From an uncultured Hungatella sp. (GTDB lineage Bacteria; Bacillota; Clostridia; Lachnospirales; Lachnospiraceae), in assembly GCA_910579515.1 (NCBI GenBank), contig CAJTUV010000013.1:1-64000 (forward strand): 64,000 bases of DNA, written 5' to 3'. Position 1 is the stretch's first letter; each line of letters begins with the position of its first letter. The notes beneath the pieces were generated by a model, which searched no databases, was not told the origin of the DNA, and worked only from the letters and a program-made list of their open reading frames with translations. Positions 43,553-52,160 of this stretch are shown here, piece by piece. Position numbers and translations under genes: made by a program.

Positions 43553-44953
43553 ATGAAAAGAAAACTATTTGCAGGACTGTTGACGTCAGCCATGATGATT
43601 TCTGCTTTAACAGGGTGCGGAAATTCAGAAGCGCCAGCAGAGACGACTAAGGGATCTGAGGCGGCGACGAGCGCAGCTTCGGGTCAGGAACAGGAGACGA
43701 CGAAAGACGGAGCAGAAAGTCCAAAGGGAGATTCGGTTGTGACTGCCCCTACAGATTTGACCTTTATTTTTGCAGACGGCGACGAGGGGATGAAGGTAGC
43801 CATGAATGAGATTGTAAACCGTTTTAATGAGGCCAATCCAGATATTACCGTTACCATTGAGCCAGGCAACGGAGGAGCGTACAGCGAGTTTTTAAAGACC
43901 AAGGACAGTGTGGGAGAGTTCCCGGACATTATGGAAATGAGAGACACTGCCATGTATGTGAGGGCCGAGAAACTGGAGCCTTTGTCTGAGGAGATTAAGT
44001 CCCTGTTTCTGACTACCATGGAGTTTAACGGGAATGTTTATACGGCTCCTTTAGGCGGTGAGAATACCAACGGAATTATTTACAATAAAACATATTTTGA
44101 CGAGAATGGATTCACAGAACCCACGACGTATGAAGAATTTATCGCTCTTTGCCAGGCTGTTGCAGATAAGGGCGACATGGCTCCGTTAGTCGTAGGCGGT
44201 CAGGATATCTGGCACATGGGCTTTTGGTATCACAAGGCTTATAATGACCAGGTGCTCAGTCAGGATGGAGACTTTATCAAGCACTGTTATGAGGGAACCA
44301 AGGATTTTTCTGACCCTGCTATCAAAGCTACTTTTGAGGAGATGAAGGAAATCATGCAGTATGCCCAGGACGGATGGACTTCCACTCCAGATGCTCAGAT
44401 TACCACGTTTTTAGTAAGCGATATGGCGGCTATGATGTATTCTGGCACCCATATGTTCTCCCAGATTTCTCAGGCAGACCCGAATTTTGAGATGGGATGG
44501 TTTCCGGTTCCAAGTCCTGACGGCAAGACCAGACTGGTAGGCGGAGCAGGCGTAGGCGGTCTGGCAATCTCTGCAGAAGCAGCCAAGGACCCGAATAAGA
44601 AGGCTGCAGGAGAGGCGTTTATCAAGTTCTTCTTCCAGCCTGAGAATTATAAGATTTACTGTGAGAAACTGAGCGCAATCCCAACAACCGTAGAGCAGCC
44701 TCAGTTGGACGTCCTCCCTGTATTCCAGGAGGTCATTGACGCAACCGTGGCAACGGATGATCTGGCTCCTATGTGGAATGGCCGTGTGGGAGAAAACGAG
44801 CTTCCGCCAGACTTCAGAAACTTTACTTACAAGACGTTGGTTGAGGTGCTTCAGGGAACAAGAGAGATTGATTCTGCCTGCGAGGAAATGAACAAGACAT
44901 GGAAGACAGCCATGGAGAATTTTAATCCGGTTACAGGCAAGGGAATCCAATAA
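43553..44953 (+). CDS. sugar ABC transporter substrate-binding lipoprotein
   Basis: 466 residues of the family-1 solute-binding proteins (CUT1 sugar importers). Signal peptide with lipobox ALTGC (Cys22), a Ser/Thr/Glu linker (about 23-65), then two alpha/beta lobes: IVNRFNEANPDITVTIEPG near 95, FNGNVYTAPLGGENTNGIIYNK near 165, and FLVSDMAAMMYSGTHM near 288. It is lipid-anchored outside and captures oligosaccharides. The start follows GGAGG. A readthrough-type hairpin separates it from the permease genes, consistent with more binding protein than permease. Confidence 0.93.
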   Translation: MKRKLFAGLLTSAMMISALTGCGNSEAPAETTKGSEAATSAASGQEQETTKDGAESPKGDSVVTAPTDLTFIFADGDEGMKVAMNEIVNRFNEANPDITVTIEPGNGGAYSEFLKTKDSVGEFPDIMEMRDTAMYVRAEKLEPLSEEIKSLFLTTMEFNGNVYTAPLGGENTNGIIYNKTYFDENGFTEPTTYEEFIALCQAVADKGDMAPLVVGGQDIWHMGFWYHKAYNDQVLSQDGDFIKHCYEGTKDFSDPAIKATFEEMKEIMQYAQDGWTSTPDAQITTFLVSDMAAMMYSGTHMFSQISQADPNFEMGWFPVPSPDGKTRLVGGAGVGGLAISAEAAKDPNKKAAGEAFIKFFFQPENYKIYCEKLSAIPTTVEQPQLDVLPVFQEVIDATVATDDLAPMWNGRVGENELPPDFRNFTYKTLVEVLQGTREIDSACEEMNKTWKTAMENFNPVTGKGIQ

Positions 44954-44979
44954 AAAACGGCGTTTAGACGTTTAACCAG

Positions 44980-45012
44980 CTCCTTCTCCCGTCAAAGGGG
45001 GAAGGAGTTTTT
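44980..45012 (+). terminator. intercistronic partial terminator
   Basis: CTCCTTCTCCC 44980-44990 pairs with GGGGGAAGGAG 44997-45007 (one G-U), six-base loop, then TTTTT. Between binding protein and permeases, where partial termination and 3'-end protection are common. Confidence 0.8.
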
Positions 45013-45035
45013 AAAAAAGAGGAGGGAACAACCCG

Positions 45036-45938
45036 ATGAAACAAGGAGTCAGCCGCACAAAAAAGCCATGGTTTGATAAAGTGGCTATCATGTTTATTGC
45101 TCCTGCTTTTATTTTTTATACGTTATTTATTATCTGGCCTACCATCAGCAGCGTTTATTACAGCTTTACCTCCTGGGACGGTATCAGTTCCAAGATCAAT
45201 TTTATAGGACTGGGAAATTATAAAGAGATTTTTACCAGCGCCCGCTTTGGCAATGCGCTGAAAAACACGATCATTCTCACCGTATTTATTTCCATTTTTG
45301 AAAATGCCTTTGCCCTGGGGCTGGCGTTAATTGTGGACAATGTGAGATGGTGCAAGAATCTTTTTCGAAGTGCATTCTATATTCCAGTGCTGATTTCGGG
45401 GATTGTGTCTGGTTTTATCTGGAAAATCATGTACAACTACAATTTTGGAGCCATCAATTCCATGCTCACAGCAATAGGAATGGGAGATTTGAAGCAGGAC
45501 TGGCTGGGAAACACATCTCTTACCCTGATTATGGTTGGCGTTGTGCTGGTGTGGAAGGGCGCGGGATATTATATGATTATCTATTTAGCGTCCCTGCAGA
45601 GCGTTTCCACAGACATTATTGAGGCTGCTGACATCGACGGGGCTTCCCCGATTCAGAAGTTTAAGAGTATCACGGTTCCCATGATTTCCGGTGCGTTTAC
45701 CATCAATTTTACGCTGTCTTTGATTAACGGGTTAAAGGTGTTTGACCAGATTTCGGTTATGACAGACGGCGGACCTGGGTTTACCTCAGAGACTTTGGTG
45801 TATCTTTTGTATAAGGTAGGATTTAATGAAGGGCGTCAGGGATTTGGAACCGCAGTAGGCATTGTACTGTTGTTTCTTATCATTGTTTTGAATACCATAC
45901 AACAGAAATTTTTAAGAAGCAGGGAGGTGCAGTTATAA
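45036..45938 (+). CDS. sugar ABC transporter permease (MalF-like)
   Basis: 300 residues with six membrane helices. The cytoplasmic EAA loop EAADIDGASPIQKFKSITVPMI near residue 195 contacts the ATPase. An N-terminal helix follows KKPWFDKVAIMFIAPAFIFY. It forms a heterodimer with the product of the next gene, whose start overlaps its stop by one base. No ATPase gene is present, so a shared MsmK-type ATPase encoded elsewhere is probably used, as is usual for CUT1 systems in Gram-positive bacteria. Confidence 0.93.
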   Translation: MKQGVSRTKKPWFDKVAIMFIAPAFIFYTLFIIWPTISSVYYSFTSWDGISSKINFIGLGNYKEIFTSARFGNALKNTIILTVFISIFENAFALGLALIVDNVRWCKNLFRSAFYIPVLISGIVSGFIWKIMYNYNFGAINSMLTAIGMGDLKQDWLGNTSLTLIMVGVVLVWKGAGYYMIIYLASLQSVSTDIIEAADIDGASPIQKFKSITVPMISGAFTINFTLSLINGLKVFDQISVMTDGGPGFTSETLVYLLYKVGFNEGRQGFGTAVGIVLLFLIIVLNTIQQKFLRSREVQL

Positions 45939-46774
45939 TGAGAGCTGTAAAAAAGCCTAAGACTTCTGATTTTATTTTGCTTGCAGTCACCATAGTGCTT
46001 GGGGTATTATTTATCTATCCGGTGCTGTTTGCCTTAATGTCTGCGTTTAAAAGCAACGGAGATATTTTAAAGAGCCCAATCGCGTTTCCTACTTCTTTTT
46101 ATACACAGAATTTTAAGGATTTGTTTGCCCAGTCAGACTTTGCCACGGCGATCGTACACAGCGTATTTCTAACTGTGGTGTCAGAGCTTCTTATTGTGTG
46201 TATTGTGCCTATGGCCGCTTACGGAATTGAACGGCGGCCTGGAAAGATGACGGGATTTATTTATACCTTCTTTCTGGCGGGGATGATGATACCGTTCCAT
46301 CTGTACATGTTTCCTCTGTTTAAGCAGATGAAGGTTTTCCATATTTTTGGAACGATGGCCGGCCCCATTGTATGTTACATCTCAGGCTCTATTGCCTTTG
46401 GCACTTTACTGTACTCCAGTTTTTTAAAGGGGATTCCTCTGGAAATTGAAGAGGCGGCTCAGATTGACGGGTGTTCGCCTTTTCAGACCTTTTGGAAGGT
46501 GACGTTTCCTCTTCTTGGCCCATGTACAGGCTCCATGATTATTTTAAACGGTTTGGGAATCTGGAATGATTATCTTATGCCTTATCTGGCTCTTCCAAGT
46601 GGAAAAGCCAAGACCATTACCGTGGAGATTGCCTCGTTTGTGGGACAGTATACTGCCAGATGGGACATCGTGTTTGCAGGAACCATCATTTCTATTATTC
46701 CGGCGCTGGCTATTTTCTGCATGTTCCAGAAATATTTTGTGAAAGGGATTACGGCAGGGGCGGCTAAGGGGTGA
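45938..46774 (+). CDS. sugar ABC transporter permease (MalG-like)
   Basis: 278 residues with six membrane helices and the EAA loop EEAAQIDGCSPFQTFWKVTFPLLGP near 170. It begins with a short basic N-terminus and helix 1 at about 13-33. It pairs with the MalF-like permease before it. GGGAGGTG precedes the start. The histidine kinase gene follows within 40 bases, so transporter and regulator are linked. Confidence 0.93.
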   Translation: MRAVKKPKTSDFILLAVTIVLGVLFIYPVLFALMSAFKSNGDILKSPIAFPTSFYTQNFKDLFAQSDFATAIVHSVFLTVVSELLIVCIVPMAAYGIERRPGKMTGFIYTFFLAGMMIPFHLYMFPLFKQMKVFHIFGTMAGPIVCYISGSIAFGTLLYSSFLKGIPLEIEEAAQIDGCSPFQTFWKVTFPLLGPCTGSMIILNGLGIWNDYLMPYLALPSGKAKTITVEIASFVGQYTARWDIVFAGTIISIIPALAIFCMFQKYFVKGITAGAAKG

Positions 46775-46812
46775 GACCTTTGAAAGGCGGCCAAGGGATA
46801 CGGGAGATTAAG

Positions 46813-48756
46813 ATGAAGAGTGGGAAAAAAAGGATCAATGTGAATTTGTATCATAAGTTTGCTCTGGCAATGATTTTGCTGGGGCTTTTTCCCATGTTGG
46901 TGCTTTCTACGTTTATGATGAATCATATGCTGAAGGAGTATCGCAATTCCCTGGCCCAGAATTATGAGCAGGCGGCGATCCATATCTCTTCCAGTGTGGA
47001 AAATATGTTGTCCGTGTATAATAATGCGTCCAAGTCCGTGTATTCTTATGAGCCTGGGAGTCAGAAACAAGGGATGGATTATTCTTCTGGGTTTGACAAT
47101 GTCAGACAGATCTTGACAGGAGAGATTTATGACCCTCAGGAGAGAAGCAGTCAGAGGGAAAGCGAGATGCGGCTCTTTTTGCAGAATATTGAAAACATGG
47201 ACGGCTATCTTTATGCGGTGCATTTTTTGGCGGACAGTGAGGAGACTGGGAAGCTTACGTTTCATTTCAGCAGGAGAAATACATTTTTTAATAATGAGGA
47301 TAAATTTTATCAGGCTATGGATTATGGGAATTGGGACAAGACCTCGAAAAATCTTCTTTTAGTTCCTACTCACAAGGCGGATTATTATAATGGAATGAGC
47401 AGCGATGTGTTTACCGTTGCCAGAAACTATTTTGACATCCGAGGGGAGATCGGCAGGGAGAAGTACATTGGAACCCTGTTCCAGGATATTGATATTGAAA
47501 AGCTGCGGCTGATTAGTAAGAAGGTCCACATTGATGGGGCTCAGAGTATCTGGCTGTTGAATGGGCAAGGAGACTGCTTTTTTTCTACCGATGAGGAGCA
47601 GATAGGCAGAAATCTTGTGAGGGAAGGACTTTTGCCTGCAGATTCTAAAGATACCATGGTGATCTCTACAGGGGAGAACGGGTATGGACTGAAGGTGGTC
47701 ATTGCCGTTGACACAAGGGAAGCGTTTGGAAGAATCAGTTCCATTCAGGTTACCATGTATTTGTTTTTGGCCATCTGCGCTGCGGCTCTTTTGCTGGCTT
47801 CTATTTATTTTTCCAGAAAGCTGACCCAGCCGATTCACAACATGATGGAGCAGATGAGTCAGGTAGAAAGCGGTAATTTTGATATTCAGCTTCCTGTGGA
47901 GAGCGGGGATGAAATCGGGGTGCTGTCGGAACGGTTTAACCGTATGTCTTGGGAATTAAAAAACTATATTAACCAGTCTTATGTGGCCCAGATTAAGAAG
48001 AATGAGGCGGAGCTTACGGCCTTAAAGTCTCAGATCTATCCCCATTTTTTATACAATACTCTGGAAATTATCCGCATGACGGCTTTGGATAACCAGGATG
48101 AGCAGGTGTCTCAGATGATAGAAGCTTTGTCTGAGCAGATCCATTATCTTATCGGGCCCATGCAGGATATGGTGCCTCTGGAAAAGGAGGTGGAGATTGT
48201 CCGAAAGTATGTGTATCTTTTGAATTGCAGGATTTCCGGCAAGGTTTATCTCAATGTCAAGACGCCGGGGAGTCATGAGATTCTGGTGCCAAAGCTGATT
48301 TTACAGCCCCTGGTAGAAAATGCCTATGTTCATGGCATCAAGCCGAAAAACGGCAGGGGGAGTATTATGATTGAGACTTCTGAAAGGGACAGGCGGCTGG
48401 AGCTTTCGGTGATTGACAACGGCGTGGGGATGAAGGAGACAGAGATTGAGAAGCTTAAAGAGTTTCTTTCAGGGGAAGAGCCTGGAATTAAAAATGAATA
48501 CAACTGGCAGAGCATTGGTCTGAAAAATGTTCACGACCGCATCCGGTTTCTGTATGGTGAGGAGTATGGAATCCGCATCACCAGCACTGTGGGAGTGGGG
48601 ACTATGATTCAGGTGCTTTTGCCTTATGAGAAAGCGCGGCATGGGGGAAGGAATGTTAAAGTTAGTTCTTGCAGACGACGAACCGGTGATTGTCAGAGGA
48701 ATCAAAAAGCTGGTGGATTGGGAGAAGCTTGGAATCCTGATTGTAGGAGAGTATGA
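46813..48756 (+). CDS. YesM-like sensor histidine kinase
   Basis: 647 residues from ATG 46813 (GGGAG six bases upstream); GTG 46771 is an alternative. A membrane helix near 12-35, a large extracellular dCache-like sensor (about 40-310), a second helix (about 318-340), HAMP (about 343-395) and the His_kinase/HATPase pair with phospho-His in SQIYPHFLYNTLEIIRM, then QPLVENAYVHGIKP and IDNGVGMKE. It senses extracellular sugar or binding protein and signals to the YesN-like regulator. The last 35 residues, after VLLPYEKA, are encoded in a frame overlapping the regulator gene by 104 bases and look non-native (Arg/Cys-rich). Confidence 0.9.
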   Translation: MKSGKKRINVNLYHKFALAMILLGLFPMLVLSTFMMNHMLKEYRNSLAQNYEQAAIHISSSVENMLSVYNNASKSVYSYEPGSQKQGMDYSSGFDNVRQILTGEIYDPQERSSQRESEMRLFLQNIENMDGYLYAVHFLADSEETGKLTFHFSRRNTFFNNEDKFYQAMDYGNWDKTSKNLLLVPTHKADYYNGMSSDVFTVARNYFDIRGEIGREKYIGTLFQDIDIEKLRLISKKVHIDGAQSIWLLNGQGDCFFSTDEEQIGRNLVREGLLPADSKDTMVISTGENGYGLKVVIAVDTREAFGRISSIQVTMYLFLAICAAALLLASIYFSRKLTQPIHNMMEQMSQVESGNFDIQLPVESGDEIGVLSERFNRMSWELKNYINQSYVAQIKKNEAELTALKSQIYPHFLYNTLEIIRMTALDNQDEQVSQMIEALSEQIHYLIGPMQDMVPLEKEVEIVRKYVYLLNCRISGKVYLNVKTPGSHEILVPKLILQPLVENAYVHGIKPKNGRGSIMIETSERDRRLELSVIDNGVGMKETEIEKLKEFLSGEEPGIKNEYNWQSIGLKNVHDRIRFLYGEEYGIRITSTVGVGTMIQVLLPYEKARHGGRNVKVSSCRRRTGDCQRNQKAGGLGEAWNPDCRRV

Positions 48757-50143
48757 GAACGGAGGAAGCGCCATGGAAGGAATTTTGGGGCTGAAACCAG
48801 ATATCGCTCTTTTGGATATCAGTATGCCGGGAATGGATGGAATTGAAATCCTGAAAAATATCCGAAGGTTAAATCTGTCTACCAAGGTGATTTTTATCAG
48901 CGGATTTCAGGATTTTGAGTATGCAAAAAGCGCCGTTACTTATGGGGCTGTAGATTATCTGCTAAAGCCTGTCATACTGGAAGAGCTTCTTCATGCCATA
49001 GAGAAGGCGGCGGAGCTGGCAAATGGAGGAAGCGTTTCTGTTTACAGAGAGGAGAAAAGACAGCAAATGGTTGTTCTGGAGGAGACTACATATCTGCCTG
49101 TTCTGGCTGAGATTGTTTTTGACGGAACAGAAAACGAGCAGATGAAAAGGCTGATTTATTTTTCGTTTCACAGCTTTTTAGAGGAATATCTGGCAGAGAA
49201 ACAGCTGGGGATTTTATTTTCCAAGGACAATCATACAGTCATGATTTTTAAAGGGATTCCTCTTGACAGGGTCAGGAAGGCGCTTCTTGATCTCCAGGAA
49301 AGGACCAGTGACATCATGGAGAAGAGGACGGCCTTTTTCATAGGCGGTTTGGTGGACTCTATGAGCCAGATTCCACAGGAGTATGAGCGCTGCCTTGATA
49401 TGAGGCGGTATCTGTTTTTCCTGGACCAGATTAAGATTCCGATTCTGTGCGCCGGGGAGCGGGTGTTCTCCAGACAGGTGGGGATGAAAGAGATTTCTGA
49501 TGCCAGGGAAAGGATGGTGGACGCGGTTTTTGCCCAGGAGGAGGAAGGATTTGTTAAGGCTTTTGAGTGGTTTTCTACAGTGCTGTGTATGGCCTGTGAC
49601 GGCCGCAAAGAGGACGCCTGCTATTATTTCTGCTCCAGCATTCGTTTCATAGAAGAGAAGATGGGGGCAATGAATCTTCCTGGGAGAGAGCCGGATGTGG
49701 GAGAGCTTTTAAAAAAGGGCAGGGCCTGTGAGGATTATGGGCAGATGAAGGCGTTCTTCCTGGAATATCTGGAAGGATACCTAAAGCATTTTCGAGAAAT
49801 GATGGAGAGCAGCGAAAAGAAGGATATTGTGTATGCAAAGGCGTACATTGAGGAACACTATCAGGAGAATCTGTCTTTAGAGGTTTTGGCTGGGATTGTT
49901 CATATGAATCCTTATTATTTCAGCAGCTTTTTTAAGAAACATGCAGGAGAGAATTTTAAGGATTATGTGAATAAGGTCAGGATTTCTCACGCGGTGTCTC
50001 TCCTTTTGTCTACGGACAAAAAGACGTATGAGATCGCCATGGAGACTGGGTTTCGGGACGCCAGGTCTTTTTCAGAGGTGTTTTCCAGGATTTATGGGGA
50101 GACGCCCAGTAGTTATAAGAAAAGAGTAAAGAGCAGGCGTTGA
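48653..50143 (+). CDS. YesN-like response regulator with AraC output domain
   Basis: 496 residues. The receiver domain (1-120) starts MLKLVLADDEPVIVRG and has the phospho-Asp in LLDISMPGMDGIEIL and Lys in YLLKPVILEE. A helical middle region of about 250 residues follows, and a C-terminal AraC-type pair of helix-turn-helices (LSLEVLAGIVHMNPYYFSSFFKKH; TYEIAMETGFRDARSFSEVFSRI). It most likely activates the ABC transporter and glycosidase genes upstream. Start ATG 48653 follows GGGGAAGG; a start at 48626 would precede the family N-terminus. Confidence 0.92.
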   Translation: MLKLVLADDEPVIVRGIKKLVDWEKLGILIVGEYENGGSAMEGILGLKPDIALLDISMPGMDGIEILKNIRRLNLSTKVIFISGFQDFEYAKSAVTYGAVDYLLKPVILEELLHAIEKAAELANGGSVSVYREEKRQQMVVLEETTYLPVLAEIVFDGTENEQMKRLIYFSFHSFLEEYLAEKQLGILFSKDNHTVMIFKGIPLDRVRKALLDLQERTSDIMEKRTAFFIGGLVDSMSQIPQEYERCLDMRRYLFFLDQIKIPILCAGERVFSRQVGMKEISDARERMVDAVFAQEEEGFVKAFEWFSTVLCMACDGRKEDACYYFCSSIRFIEEKMGAMNLPGREPDVGELLKKGRACEDYGQMKAFFLEYLEGYLKHFREMMESSEKKDIVYAKAYIEEHYQENLSLEVLAGIVHMNPYYFSSFFKKHAGENFKDYVNKVRISHAVSLLLSTDKKTYEIAMETGFRDARSFSEVFSRIYGETPSSYKKRVKSRR

Positions 50144-50167
50144 CAATTTATTCCAAACTGCTATAAT
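50140..50167 (+). promoter_or_regulatory. promoter of the HExxH protein gene
   Basis: TTGACA 50140-50145 and TATAAT 50162-50167, spacer 16, with an extended TGC before the -10. The -35 overlaps the stop codon of the yesN-like gene. A near-consensus, probably strong promoter. Confidence 0.82.
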
Positions 50168-50216
50168 GAAATTATAGGGAGGGGTAAACCTGCATGTTTT
50201 TTAAGGAGGTTGTCTT

Positions 50217-50687
50217 ATGAACGTTTCACTTTCGCCAAATCAGATGTCCTTGCGATTGTCCGCCTATGCTTCTTTGGGGGCTGTGCCGGGTGGACTTAGG
50301 ACCGTGGGGGCACAGGACGGACAAAAGACAGGCAGGCCCGGCGACTACGACACGTATGAATGCCAGACCTGTAAAAACAGGAAATACAAGGATGGTTCCA
50401 ACGATATGGGAGTTTCCTTTAAGACTCCCACAAAACTAAGCCCTGAGAGGGCCGCTTTTGCCGTCCGCTCCCATGAGATGGAGCATGTGTCCAGAGCCAA
50501 AGCCAAGGCTGCGAGGGAGGATTCCAAGATCGTCTCCCAGTCTGTCAGCTACCGGACCGGAGTTTGTCCAGAATGTGGAAAGACATATCTGGCAGGGGGA
50601 ACCACAAAAACCGTGTTCCGCTCTGCGCCTGAGACTTATGACAAGGAGCCTGCGAAAAAGGGAGCTTATGTGGATCTTAAGGTTTAA
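50217..50687 (+). CDS. small HExxH/Cys-pair protein, SprA-like putative metallopeptidase
   Basis: 156 residues. Key features are YECQTCKNRKYKDGSND (CxxC) near 45, the helix PERAAFAVRSHEMEHVSRAKAKA near 80 with an HExxH motif (His-Glu-Met-Glu-His), and a second CxxC (GVCPECGKTYLAGG) near 118. The helix resembles the zinc-binding helix of SprA-related proteins (RAHEQAH). No signal peptide; short beta-rich ends. Function is unknown; zinc binding is very likely. It has its own strong promoter and a perfect AAGGAGGT site, so it is probably abundant. Its end overlaps the convergent citXG gene by 11 bases. Confidence 0.65.
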   Translation: MNVSLSPNQMSLRLSAYASLGAVPGGLRTVGAQDGQKTGRPGDYDTYECQTCKNRKYKDGSNDMGVSFKTPTKLSPERAAFAVRSHEMEHVSRAKAKAAREDSKIVSQSVSYRTGVCPECGKTYLAGGTTKTVFRSAPETYDKEPAKKGAYVDLKV

Positions 50688-52080
50688 CCGCAATAAGCCA
50701 TGGATCCTCTTCCAGAGAATAGATAAAATAGGTTAAGGCCAGCATGTCCGCGCTTCCTCCGGGAGAGAGGTTTTTTTGGATGAACTCGTCATCCAGCTTT
50801 CGGATTTCCTTTAGATACTCCTGGGGCCCAAGTTTTTTTTCCAAAAGGGTCCCGATCTTTTTTTGAACCTGTTTCATAGTCTCATAATCAGAACGGGCCA
50901 AAAGATTGGTGTCTGAGGCGTTGGCGATGATGTGTAATAAGGTGAAGACGCCGGCGTTGTTGGCGGAGAATCCCTGTGCTATGTAGCCGCGAAAAACCGG
51001 CAAAGCCAGATGAAAGACTGTGGGATATCCGCCGGCTGCCTCGCCACGTATTCCGGTGACGCCATATTTGGCGTATAGCATTTCTCCGTGGGTTTTGGCC
51101 GTCTTTTCTGTGATACCGTTAAAATCCTCCAAAAGATGGCTGGTCATGGCCATGCAGGTTTCCACAAATCTATTTTCTGTAAACGGCAGTTGGTTTCCGT
51201 ACAAATAGCCTAAGACGCAGCAGAAGATGCCTAAGGAGAAAATCATACCCTTGTGGGTATTGACTCCGCCGGTGGCCTGTCTCATCACCTGCTCTGCCTC
51301 AAGACCGATAGAGCGCAAAAGGGCAAAGATTTGATGGCGGGGCCGGCGGCAGTTTAAAATACCGCAGAGGGTAAATTCCTCAAAAAAGCGGTTTAAAGAC
51401 ACCGCACTGCGCTGAAAAGTATAGAAATCCATGTCTTTATGGGCTCCCGAATTGTTCCGGTCTACCAGGCCCGGCTTTGGGGTGGCGGCCACCTCATATA
51501 GCAAGGCCCTCATACACAGGGAAGAAATATGGCTGGCATATTGGCGGTTAAAGTAATCTGCCATGATCTCACACTCTTTTTGAAGCAGCTCCTCTACCGT
51601 ATGGGCTCTGGAACGGCTGCACACAAAGGCATTCTGGCTGCAAATCAAACATTTTCTGGGCTCTTTTTCAAAATCTTCCCGAGATACTTTCTTTCCATCA
51701 GTCTGAATCACATCCAAATCAAAAAGCCGCCCAAGACGGGTGCGTTCTTCCAATCGGCATAAAATTTCCTTTATCTTTTTAGGCTCTCCATCAATCACAA
51801 GAAACGCCTCATATCCGGTTATGTCTTTTATCTGCTTTTGTGCGATAACAGGCAGACGCCAGGCCAAGCACTGGGTCTGAATCAGGCGAAGGCCCTCAAA
51901 AAAAGTGCGCACTGCAAGGGGAAATACCTTTACAGGCCCTACGATGTTTAAGGTAAAGGAAATTAAAGGCAGGCTGTATTCTGAGAGAAGGGCCTGCTGA
52001 AGCGCCTGCCTGCGTTCCCTGGCCGCCATCATTCTCTCTAAATCCACATACTCCCCTACAACGATTTTTTGAATATCCAT
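50677..52080 (-). CDS. citXG: CitX-CitG fusion: citrate lyase prosthetic-group enzyme
   Basis: 467 residues in two parts. Residues 1-175 resemble CitX, the transferase that loads the phosphoribosyl-dephospho-CoA group onto the citrate lyase acyl carrier protein (AARERRQALQQALL; KCLICSQNAFVCSRSRAHT). Residues 180-467 resemble CitG, which makes that group from ATP and dephospho-CoA (ATPKPGLVDRNNSGAHKDMDF; ATGGVNTHKGMIFSLG; TGIRGEAAGGYPTVF). Such fusions (CitXG) are known. No citCDEF genes are in the window, so the target lyase must be encoded elsewhere, or a related malonate or mesaconate enzyme is served. Confidence 0.9.
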   Translation of the reverse strand: MDIQKIVVGEYVDLERMMAARERRQALQQALLSEYSLPLISFTLNIVGPVKVFPLAVRTFFEGLRLIQTQCLAWRLPVIAQKQIKDITGYEAFLVIDGEPKKIKEILCRLEERTRLGRLFDLDVIQTDGKKVSREDFEKEPRKCLICSQNAFVCSRSRAHTVEELLQKECEIMADYFNRQYASHISSLCMRALLYEVAATPKPGLVDRNNSGAHKDMDFYTFQRSAVSLNRFFEEFTLCGILNCRRPRHQIFALLRSIGLEAEQVMRQATGGVNTHKGMIFSLGIFCCVLGYLYGNQLPFTENRFVETCMAMTSHLLEDFNGITEKTAKTHGEMLYAKYGVTGIRGEAAGGYPTVFHLALPVFRGYIAQGFSANNAGVFTLLHIIANASDTNLLARSDYETMKQVQKKIGTLLEKKLGPQEYLKEIRKLDDEFIQKNLSPGGSADMLALTYFIYSLEEDPWLIAVKP

Positions 52081-52111
52081 AGCTCCCTCTCATCCGAATG
52101 ATTATGAGGTT

Positions 52112-52140
52112 ATTATAGCGGAATTTTGGGAGAATGGGAA
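52112..52140 (-). promoter_or_regulatory. promoter of citXG
   Basis: On the reverse strand TTCCCA (52140-52135) and perfect TATAAT (52117-52112), spacer 17, ending about 30 bases before the ATG at 52080. The -35 is weak. Confidence 0.55.
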
Positions 52141-52160
52141 GAGGAGTTTTCCTATGACGG

